NCBI RefSeq assembly: GCF_040712315.1
Contig: NC_134020.1
Location: 37,812,751 to 37,876,750 of the forward strand
Length of the DNA: 64,000 nt
Source of the DNA: Castanea sativa
Lineage: Eukaryota; Streptophyta; Magnoliopsida; Fagales; Fagaceae
Reading direction: 5' to 3'
Below are positions 56,270-64,000 of this stretch, one piece after another. The notes under the pieces were generated by a model, which made no database searches, was not told where the DNA came from, and was given only the letters and a program-made list of their open reading frames with translations. Position 1 is the stretch's first letter, and the number at the start of each line of letters is the position of its first letter. The translations under genes and the position numbers were made by a program.

Positions 56270-58654
56270 ATGGGTAGATACGCTAAGTTAGTAAATATTG
56301 ATGAGGCGAGGACAATTTTTAAGGCCTAATATAGAATCCCTGACGGTGTTGAAATTCAACACTGTGAGGAGGGAGAGTGGTTAGTCCTACCACGACCTCC
56401 CGAGTTTGTGGTAATTCCAATGATCGCCTTTATTGAAGGTGGGATGGAAATTCCTATGGAGAGGGTGACCCGGGACTTCCTTTTAAACTATAGATTAACC
56501 CCAATCCAATGTTCTCCCAACATCTTTAGGATTTTGGGGTGCGTAGATGCCATAAACCATAAGATGGGGACTAACCTTTCCTGGCACAATGTAAATTGGG
56601 TGTACAATTGCCAAAAGGGAGAGAAAATTAAGTACTTATATGAAGTGTAGGGTTCCTGCCATTAGGCTAATCTCCTACCTGCCTGATTCGAGCAAAGGCA
56701 TGGACGAGGATTTCCTTATTGTCTCTGGGAATTGGTACGACGGATTACATTGCCCTACCCAAGAAGGGGATCCAAGTAGGGTTCCCGATGACCGAAGCAA
56801 GACTCAGGATTTTTAATTACATAATGATTATGCACTCAATAAATTTCACTAACGGTACTCACCCTTTGTGACAGACAAATATCACACCGCTCCAGCTAAA
56901 CATTTGGTAAACTTCTAAGACCTAAACAAAATCCTCAGGTTGGAGATATTTTTGCATACAGATGGACAACTCAAAGTGGCACACGTTATTCTCGGCTACA
57001 AACCCTCTACTAAGCATTTTCAGAGTCCAAAAAACGTTATTAGAGCCAATGATTTGTGTTTGGCAAAAATTGACATGGCCGTACCAGGATTCCTATTGAC
57101 CGAGCCTCCTTTAGAGGGGACCCAAGACGCCCAGCTTCCAGCACCTTTAGCAGCCCGACTCCTCTATTCCTAGGAACCCCCCATCCCATCTGAGGACGAG
57201 GAAATGAGACTGCCCCCGAGCCCATTCATCTTAAGGTGACAGAAAAAGATTTCGAAGTCTTTTATCACGAAGACGCTCCTAGTACTTCCGCACCTCACTC
57301 TTCAAGAGACATAGGTTTACAAGAGAAAGAACCAAATCTCCTTGCTTTGCTAAAAGCCCATGTCGGGGACTCTTCCCCAGCTGTAGTAGTACCACCCCGC
57401 CCAGTCACTCCGGTTGTGACATGCGCCTCGCCTGCCGAGGTTATAGACAAGAAAAGGAAAAAAGGTCAAGGAGGCAAAAGCTCCGTAGAAACTGAGGAAG
57501 AAGAGACCACCGAGCCAGCCGCTAAAGAAATTCGAGCGGGAAAAGGGCAGCCCAAGAAGTCTGCACACACTGGGACTTCTAAAGAGACAAGTGGAGACCA
57601 ATCTAGAAAGGCTTTGATTTGGAGACCCATCTTCACTTTGAGCTCAGGTAATCCAATGCTTAATGATGCCAACCCGAGGGACCCTAAGAAGGGTAGCTCA
57701 AGTTTGGTGGCAAAATGCTTGGAGAAAGCGCTATGCTTACCTGAGGATATGGCTGAATTAAGGTCTTTCTGGAAAGAGAAGTCTTCCTATCTTTGAAACA
57801 GGACCTAGCTAAGGTAATACACCATATCTCCGTACTAGCACAAGTTCATTTCTTTAAATGTAACATTCACATTGTTGTTCTTTTTACAACTTGTGTCCTT
57901 GGTAGGCCATCCAAGCTGCTTTTATGGCCGAGGAGTGGGTAGATCATTCCTTGAACTTAGCAAGAAAGGCTAAAAACAGTCTGGAGGCTGCAGTAAAGGC
58001 TCAAATTGAGGCGGAGCAAAAACTGAAGGACACCCTCACCCAGTTGTCTGAGGTTGAAAAGGCCTATAGGAATGCAAAGTCCGCACTCCAAAGCTATGAG
58101 AAACAAGCGGCCGATGCACTGGAAGCCCAAAAAAAGCCTAAAATAGACTAGCTTTTATAGTGGTAGAGTTGAAATAAACACAGAAACAACTAGAGACTAA
58201 AGACCAGGAGAAAGCTGAGGCTGAACAAGCAGCATATGATGCCGGGATGAAGAAAACAGCAGAGAGCCTCATTGCCCAACTCAGGAATTTTGCTCGTGCA
58301 TTCTGCCTGGAAGTATGGGGCCATGCCTTGGATGCTGCGGGAGTATCTACTGATTCTGAGCTTCGGGCTCCAGACAAAGTATATTACCCTTCCGCATTAC
58401 AATTGGCACCCACACCTCCAAAGCCTCCAGCTGACTCTAGCTCTGTTCCTCCTTCTTCCATAGTTCTTCCAGATCAAAATCCTTTTTCCACTTCTGCTAA
58501 AGGCAAAGGAAAAGGAGAAGACATGCCACCAACAACGGATGTGGTTGTCGTGGAGAATGAAGAGGATGTAGTCGAGGTTGTGCAGTCGAAAAGGAAGAAA
58601 AAAGACAAAGAGCAAGAGAAGAAAGAAGCTAAGGAAAAACAATCAACTGCTTGA
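56270..58654 (+). pseudogene. Antisense ORF (aORF) of the Tat element, gypsy-type 'Transposase_28'-like, broken
   Basis: The frame starts MGRYAKLVNIDEARTIFKA and meets a TAA at 56327, then continues as YRIPDGVEIQHCEEGEWLVL...EGGMEIPMERVTRDFLLNY RLTPIQ (to 56650). This is the conserved N-terminal block of plant proteins annotated as putative gypsy-type transposon domain. Decayed pieces follow (56940-57173). An acidic/basic low-complexity segment with KKRKKGQGGK (57236-57796), a frameshift near 57790 and a likely intron (57816-57904: GTAATAC...TTGGTAG) come next. A coiled-coil segment (57905-58151, heptads like AEQKLKDTLTQLSEVEKAY) and a Pro-rich, Lys-rich C-terminus (58247-58654, KRKKKDKEQEKKEAKEKQ) complete it. 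Function of aORF proteins is unknown. Position opposite to pol is typical of Tat elements. Confidence 0.7.
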
Positions 58655-59050
58655 ATCTTTAGCCCGAGGAACTTAATGACATTTTTGTAATGGGCCAAGG
58701 AATTAATGGTGCCTTTTTTTTTTTTTTTTTTTGCGCTATACCGGTCTCTAGTTTTAATAACAAAAACAATCCGTTGAAGTTATTTTTTGCTATTTACACT
58801 ATTTATTATTATAGATAGTTTTGTACATACATTTTATTTCATGGACTTCATTTTCGTTATTTCACATATTTTGTTCCCGTCCTTTTTGCTTAATAATCAA
58901 TTCATGGGGTTTTATCATATTACCACAACTTTACTATTACATTAACTTATAGAATTTAAGCAAACCAGTACATAATATTTACCTGGAACTGGACTTGGAA
59001 TTTGTAGAATATGCTTTTTAGTTACGCTCTAGGGTTATGACTCCCAACAA
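58655..59050. other. Spacer between the convergent aORF and pol
   Basis: T-rich DNA following the aORF stop (a T-run near 58717-58732). No coding potential; 3' UTR of the aORF is likely within it. Confidence 0.45.
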
Positions 59051-59065
59051 TTAAGCTAAGACTCG

Positions 59066-59505
59066 ATTACGCCTTATCCCTAGAATGCTTCTATGCCATG
59101 CTAACTTTCCTTAAACTCGTAGTCCAAGTAGCCGAATAAGGCCTAGATCCAATTTAACATTTAGAAAATTCTGCCCTCATGTTAATTTTCCCTAGGATGA
59201 TGACCTGAGGGACCGAACAAGGTCTAGGTTCAGTTTAACACTTAGAAGATTTTGCCAATGTGTTAATTTTCCCTAGGCTTGTGGCCCAAGGAGCTGAACA
59301 ATGCCTAGGTTCAGTTTAACATTTCGAAGATTTGGCCAATGTGTTAATTTTCCCTAAGCTTGTGGCCCGAGGAGCCGAACAAGGCCTAGGTTCAGTTTAA
59401 CACTTCGAAGATTTTGCTAATGTGTTAATTTTCTCTAGGCTTGTAGCCCGAGGAGCCAAACAAGGCCTAGGTCCAGTTTAACACTTTGAAGATTATGCTG
59501 TAAGA
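59066..59505. repeat. 81-bp tandem repeat array in the Tat element
   Basis: The landmark CCTAGGTTCAGTTTAACA (variant ATCC/TTCC) recurs at 59146, 59227, 59308, 59389 and 59470, exactly 81 bases apart. A weaker sixth unit precedes them. Each unit reads CTTGTGGCCCGAGGAGCCGA, then the landmark, then GAAGATTTTGCCAATGTGTT and AATTTTCCCTAGG. The period is a multiple of three, but no long frame is open. Confidence 0.92.
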
Positions 59506-59599
59506 ATAATTACTTCAATACATCAACCAAAAATATTAAAGTAAGACATATAAGCAAAGTACACAACAAAAGAGGATATTTCAGCATTAATAATAGTAA

Positions 59600-60720
59600 C
59601 ACCGCAGATTGTTTACATTCCAGGGGAGAGGAATTACATTTTCATCCAAATCTTCCAAATAATAAGCCCCAATACCCGCTGCAAACGTGATTCTATACGA
59701 CCATGCCTAGTTAGGACCCAGTTTACCCCATGCAGGATTTTTTACTGTCCCCACTACCTTTCTTAATACAAGATCTCCTGGCATTAATGGCCTCAATTTC
59801 ACCCCCTTATCATATGTTTGTTTGAGCTTTTGCTGATAGTTGGCCATCTTCACGCTTGCTACTTCTCTTTTTTCCTCAACAGTATTAAGATTATCGAGGA
59901 ACATGCGATGATTTCCTTCAACGCTATACTGTTCAGATTTCAAGGTTGGGAATCCTGACTCCAGAGGGATTACCGCTTCCATCTTATATGTCATTGAAAA
60001 GGGTGTCTCATCGGTCGATCTACAGGGGGGTAGTGCGATAGGTCCATAACACGTTAGGCAACTCTTCTACCCATCTCCTTTTAGCATCATCTAGCCTCTT
60101 CTTCAGTCCAACCAAGATGACCTTGTTAGTGGCCTCGGCTTAACCATTTCCTTGAGGATAAGTCGGTGTCAAATACCCATTCCTTATTCCTAAATCTCCA
60201 CAGTACCTTCTGAAGGCTTTACTATCAAATTGAAGGCCATTATCAGAGATTAAAGTATGCGGGACTCCAAAACGAGTAACAATATTCTTCCAGATGAATC
60301 TCTTTGCATCTACATCTCTGATGTTAGCTAGTGTTTCGGCCTCTATCCACTTAGTAAAATAATCTGTGCCGATAAGAAGCCATCTTCTATTACAAATTGC
60401 CCGAGGAAAAGGTCCGACGATGACCAAGCCCCACCGAGCAAATGGCCATGGGCTGGATAACGGATTTAAGACTCCCTCTAGTTGATGAATATTTGGTGCA
60501 TACCTATGGCACTGGTTACATTTTTTTGCATAATCTTGGGAGGTTTTCTGCATATTTGGCCACCAATATCCCTAGGTCAGAGCCCGATGAGCTAAGGACC
60601 TCCCACCAGTGTGACTCCCGCATATGCCTTCATGTAATTCTTCTAATATGGGCTCAACTACTTCAAGATGTACACCCAAAAGATACGGACCCAAATAAGA
60701 ACGCTTGTATAACTTCTGCT
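59600..60720 (-). pseudogene. Tat integrase, broken
   Basis: N-terminal HHCC zinc binding: HEGICGSHTGGRSLAH (near 60631) followed by CNQCHRYA. The catalytic core shows GTDYFTKWIEAE (first Asp) and LISDNGLQFDS (second Asp), and the Glu lies in the block after PQGNG at 60140, where a TAA stands at the position usually Gln. A further stop precedes GYWWP. After a frameshift, the segment YSVEGNHRMFLDNLNTVEEK ... LMPGDLVLRKV (59994-59707) is the conserved C-terminus. No chromodomain follows. Several breaks: inactive. Together with RT and RNase H it would have inserted element cDNA into the nucleus. Confidence 0.88.
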
Positions 60721-60849
60721 CCTTGGAGAGCCAATAACGAGGAGCATTTCTATGTACCTTTTTTGCCTCAGTTTTGTCTTCGAGCAATATACCTTGTTTT
60801 AAAAAGGTCACAATAGGATCCATCCAACTTGGTCCCACCTGAATACTGT

Positions 60850-61400
60850 GAATACCGATTGTTGGTATGCTGGCGAGACTGGAGTTCATCATATCCTCAA
60901 CCAATACCACCCGCAGAAGCTTCGATCCCAAGGATGTGGCTAGCATAGCCAATGAATCGGCATGAGCATTCTGTCTTTTAGGGATTTGCTTCACTACAAA
61001 ACTCTTAGACCTGTTTAAAGCACACTTCACCCTATTGAGATACCCTTGCATCCTCTCATCCCTAGCTTCAAACTCCCCATTGACTTGCCCGACAACTAAC
61101 CAGGAATCGCAATATAATTCTACCACTTCTCTCTCTTACTGTCTAACCATTAGAGCTCTTACCAAAAGAGCCTCATACTCGGCCTCATTGTTGGTGGCTA
61201 TGAAACCCAGTCGTAATGATTTTTCCATGATCAACCTCTCGAGAGTAATCAACACAATCCAAATTCTTGCTTCTTTTCGGTTAAACACCCCATCTGTATA
61301 GACTTCCCACGGGGGAACATTGATGGGTACGGTAGACGTCACCGTTAAGATTACCTCTTCTTTCTTGAGGTTATCCTCAGTGAACTCCGCCACAAAATCA
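60850..61400 (-). pseudogene. Second (archaeal-like) RNase H of the Tat element, broken
   Basis: Segments VYTDGVFNRKE (first catalytic Asp), ATNNEAEYEALL (Glu), LYCDSWLVVGQVNGE (Asp) and NAHADSLAMLA (final Asp) lie in that order over 61330-60930. The motif set belongs to the additional archaeal-like RNase H known in Tat elements, placed after the ordinary RNase H and before the integrase. A stop after ALMVRQ (at about 61136) splits it into two open pieces. The N-terminal residues KGQVLTDFVAEF precede it as a linker. Confidence 0.82.
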
Positions 61401-61525
61401 GTGAGGACTTGTCCTTTGATGGCTGTCTAAGGCATATAAATGACATCATAAGCTCCAAGCCTTGTTCCCCATTTTTCCACTTGGCCTGTATAATCTGATT
61501 TCCTCAGGAGAGCCTGTAAAGGAAA

Positions 61526-61930
61526 TTAGGTGAGCACTACTATCGTGTGGGCTTGAAAATAATGCGGAAGCTTTCTCATAGCATGTACAATAGCTAACAC
61601 TGCCTTTTCCAAGGGTAAGTAATGCATTTCAGCCTCTTGTAGAGATTTACTAACGTAATACACATGTTTTTGGATGCCATCGTCATTCCGTCCGAGGACA
61701 AGGCTGATAGCATAATCTGTGATTGCCAGATAAGCGTACAACACCTCCTCCTTCTCAGGTCTAGAAAGTATCGGTGGACTAGCTAAATATCGCTTTAGAT
61801 CTTCAAAGGCCAGAGCGCATTCCTCGGTCCACTGAAAATCTTTCCATTTGTGCAGGAGCTGATAAAAAGGACGACACCTGTCTGCGGATCGAGAGATGAA
61901 CCTGTTTAATGCAGCCACCATACCAGTCAA
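61526..61930 (-). pseudogene. RT thumb and first RNase H of the Tat element
   Basis: Translation contains LNRFISRSADRCRPFYQLL and WTEECALAFEDLKRYL (RT thumb/connection), then the decayed Ty3-type RNase H (YAYLAITDYAISLVLGRNDD, YVSKSLQEAEMHYLPLEKAV, AIVHAMRKLPHYFQAHTIVV). The first catalytic Asp of a typical Ty3 RNase H is not seen, in line with the degenerate tether RNase H of Tat elements. It is bounded by a TAG upstream (between KEV and RLTG) and a TAA after VVLT. Confidence 0.82.
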
Positions 61931-61933
61931 CCT

Positions 61934-62733
61934 CTACACCTCCTTGGGATTCCGAGGCGGGTGTAAGCCAACTATGGCCTTAATCTGGTCGGGATTAACT
62001 TCGATTCCTCGAGGCGTTATCATATAACCAAGAAACTTCCCTAAACTGACCCCAAAAGTGCACTTGGAGGCATTTAGACGTAGCTTGTGCCTTCTCAGGA
62101 CTGAGAATGTTTCTTCCAAGTCTGCCAAATGAGCTTCCACCCTTTTGCTCTTAATCACCATATCGTCAATATAAGCTTCCATATTCCGCCCTAACTGTGA
62201 CTCAAACATTCGAGTCACCATTTCTGATAAGTGGATCTCGCATTCTTGAGACCAAAAGGCATTACCCGATAATGATAATTGCCATTGGGGGCACATAAAG
62301 CTGTTTTCTCCTGATCAGATAATGATAAAGGTATCTGATAATAACCTTGAAAAGCATACAGGAAACTCATCCGAGGATGTCCAACAGTAGCATCTACCAG
62401 CTGATCGATTCTTGGAATGGGGAAAGGGTCCTTTGGGCACACCTTGTTCAGATCAGTAAAATCCACGCAAACTCTCCACTTCCCGTTCTTCTTTTTAACT
62501 ACCACAGTATTAGCAAGCCACTCAGGGTAAAAGATCTCTTTAATAGTTCTAGCTTGATTCAACTTGTTTACCTCTACCCTTATAGCTTCGGCATGATCTC
62601 GAGATGCACGCCGAGAAGGCTGTTTGCGAGGCACAGCCTCGAGATTGACATTTAATTGATGACAAATAAACTCAGGGTCAACCCCCGGGACGTCATACAT
62701 CGTCCAAGCAAAAACACCAATGTTGGCCTCCAA
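61934..62733 (-). pseudogene. Tat reverse transcriptase, frameshifted
   Basis: 62733-62215 carries RT blocks WLANTVVVKKKNGKWRVCVD FTDLNK, PKDPFPIPRIDQLVDATVGH, YQIPLS and the MPFGLKNA-TYQ block. A frameshift near 62218-62225 moves the reading into the frame of 62296-61934, which has TRMFESQLGRNMEAYIDDMV with the YIDD catalytic box, LNASKCTFGV and FLGYMITPRGIEVNPDQIKA. The upstream residues GVDPEFICHQLNV, the entry into RT, fit the lineage. Inactive because of the frameshift inside the palm. Confidence 0.9.
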
Positions 62734-62932
62734 AAACTTTCACAACTTTATTTTTTCCAAAATAGGCAGATGGGATCCCACTTGGAAATACTTTTCCTCA
62801 TCTTCCCCTATTAATACCTTCTCGAGGTCTTCAATCGAATCTCCACCCGTCTCGGCACCATGTCCTTGGGTAGGATTCTTTAATTGCTATAGAGTTTTCT
62901 GATCTGCTCCTATCTCCGGACTCTCAGTTGTC

Positions 62933-63727
62933 CTAATGATCGCAGATACCAAACACTCCTACCCGTCCACGGGTGAGATACTTGACCTTTACATGCAACG
63001 TCGACGAGATTGCACCCATGGCATGAAGCCATGGCCTAGCCAAGATGGCCGTGTAGGGTGAATAAGCCTTTACAACTATGAAATTAACTTGTACTTCCTC
63101 GTCCTCAACTTGCACGGGCAATCTAATCATCCCCTGAGGAATCACCGGCTTTTCATCAAAGCCTACCAACGGTGAGTCATACCTTTCAAGGTCCTCGGCT
63201 TTCAAATTTAATCCATTAAACAAATCGGGATGCATAATTTCTGCTCCACTTCCCTCGTCAACTAGGACGCGTTTCACATCATACCCCCCGATCTGAACAG
63301 TAACTACTAAAGCATCGTCATGTGATTGGCATATTCCCTCCTTATCCTCCTCAAAGAAACCTAAGGTTGGTATTGCCGACAACTTAACTTTCTTAACAAT
63401 TTGATTACCCGTCTCCACGACCTCATCTCCGAGGCCACTTCGCACGGACATGACCCTGGAAGATGTCCCAAGCTCTCCCCCCCCCAGCTTTGCTAAAATG
63501 ACGTTAATGGTGCCCAATGCTGGTCGAGGAGTATTGCCACGGTGTGATCCAGCCCCATGATGCTCGAATTGTCCTCCCGGTTGACATAAGAAATGGTTAA
63601 GCTTCCCCGCCCTTGCCAGCTGGCTCAAATGATCACGTAATGTTCTACATTCCTCCGTGGTATGTCCCTTATCTCGATGATAATGGCAATGAAGGCTTTG
63701 ATTTCTCAAGGATGCATCTCCACTCAT
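62933..63727 (-). CDS. Tat gag tail, zinc-binding segment and protease (open segment)
   Basis: The 264-codon open stretch starts MSGDASLRNQSLHCHYHRDK, whose CHYHRDKGHTTEEC (near residues 14-27) resembles the C-x-H...H-x-C zinc knuckle of Tat gag. It continues as RTLRDHLSQLARAGKLNHFL, a spacer, then the retropepsin: VLVDEGSGAEIMHPDLFNGL with the D-x-G-S-G type active site (Asp at about residue 158) and a flap region VQVNFIVVKAYSPYTAILAR. The Met shown is in-frame and need not be a real start; gag continues upstream across a stop into 63985-63758. Confidence 0.78.
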   Translation of the reverse strand: MSGDASLRNQSLHCHYHRDKGHTTEECRTLRDHLSQLARAGKLNHFLCQPGGQFEHHGAGSHRGNTPRPALGTINVILAKLGGGELGTSSRVMSVRSGLGDEVVETGNQIVKKVKLSAIPTLGFFEEDKEGICQSHDDALVVTVQIGGYDVKRVLVDEGSGAEIMHPDLFNGLNLKAEDLERYDSPLVGFDEKPVIPQGMIRLPVQVEDEEVQVNFIVVKAYSPYTAILARPWLHAMGAISSTLHVKVKYLTRGRVGVFGICDH

Positions 63728-63757
63728 TTTATTAGACCACTTGAAATAAGGCTCATT

Positions 63758-63985
63758 CTATATTTTTTCTAATATCTGATACACCAACTCTTTGAACAAT
63801 GAATTAACCAAAGGAGTCCCTATCGGCGATGAATGACCTGGGGGTTCTCTTTTGGGGTGATTGCCCTGATAACCCTCTCCCCGAGGATCTTTTCTCTTCG
63901 GGAGCATTTTTGTTTTACCTTTAACTTGAATCTGATCTTCTTCAACTTGTTTATACTTATCTATACGATCCATGAGCTGGCGCAT
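63758..63985 (-). pseudogene. Tat gag fragment
   Basis: Read from the right window edge: MRQLMDRIDKYKQVEEDQIQ, a basic stretch KGKTKMLPKRKDPRGEG, then LVNSLFKELVYQILEKI. These are conserved landmarks of the C-terminal half of Tat gag just before the CHYH knuckle. A TAG after EKI separates it from the protease-bearing segment. The main capsid part lies outside the window. Confidence 0.75.
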
Positions 63986-64000
63986 ATTTAAGGCAGCTTT

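Larger units (their letters stand above)
55096..64000 (-). mobile_element. Ty3/gypsy LTR retrotransposon, Tat lineage, truncated by the window edge
   Basis: Gene order on the minus strand is gag tail, protease, RT, RNase H, second RNase H, integrase, then an 81-bp tandem array, a plus-strand gene and a 3' LTR. An extra antisense gene between pol and the 3' LTR, a second RNase H, absence of a chromodomain and tandem repeats in the 3' non-coding part are known traits of the plant Tat lineage (Ogre/Retand/Grande group). All pol domains carry frameshifts or stops. The 5' LTR and most of gag lie beyond position 64000. Confidence 0.85.

Noticed and set aside
59066..59505. 81-bp array as a repeated protein domain (27-residue repeat)
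   Set aside because: The period is a multiple of three but stops occur in the frames I checked, and it lies between two convergent 3' ends.

Overview
This is nuclear DNA from a flowering plant. The base composition is AT-rich, genes have spliced GT-AG introns, and there is a plant-specific BEL1-like homeobox gene among dense plant-type transposable elements (CACTA, MULE, Helitron-like, MITE, L1-type and RTE LINE, SINE, Ty1/copia, Ty3/gypsy-Tat). The protein sequences look like a woody rosid, perhaps Fagales; that placement is an impression, not something the sequence proves.

Layout. Positions 1-996 are the end of a CACTA DNA transposon. Positions 1-10.5 kb are repeat-rich intergenic DNA holding a MULE-type foldback (3.08-3.77 kb), LTR-like remnants and microsatellites. 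Positions 11.69-14.75 kb carry an intact four-exon BEL1-like TALE homeodomain gene (BLH1-like, 727 codons) with a long 5' leader, a hexanucleotide repeat and an upstream ORF. From 15.3 to 30.5 kb there is no convincing host gene: the stretch holds MITE pairs, a decayed Ty1/copia pol fragment, hairpin elements, a second copy of the MULE family with a 9-bp target duplication, and a probable non-autonomous Helitron (27.75-30.19 kb).

The second host gene (30.90-51.40 kb, + strand) is an R3HCC1L-like gene of seven coding exons and 354 codons. It spans 20.5 kb because introns 4 and 5 have filled with retroelements: an antisense RTE-type LINE remnant and an antisense L1-type LINE (33.8-40.4 kb) in intron 4, and a sense L1-type LINE of the same superfamily plus an antisense LINE 3' fragment in intron 5. 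The coding frame is nevertheless open through every junction. The end of its last exon is tandemly duplicated just after the stop codon.

From about 55.1 kb to the right edge lies a decayed Ty3/gypsy element of the Tat type on the minus strand (gag tail and protease, RT, RNase H, a second RNase H, integrase). It also has an 81-bp tandem array and a plus-strand 'antisense' gene with its own TATA-containing promoter, which converges on pol. This Tat element, with its autonomous antisense gene, is the most unusual system in the window. Apart from the two host genes, everything coding is of transposable-element origin.
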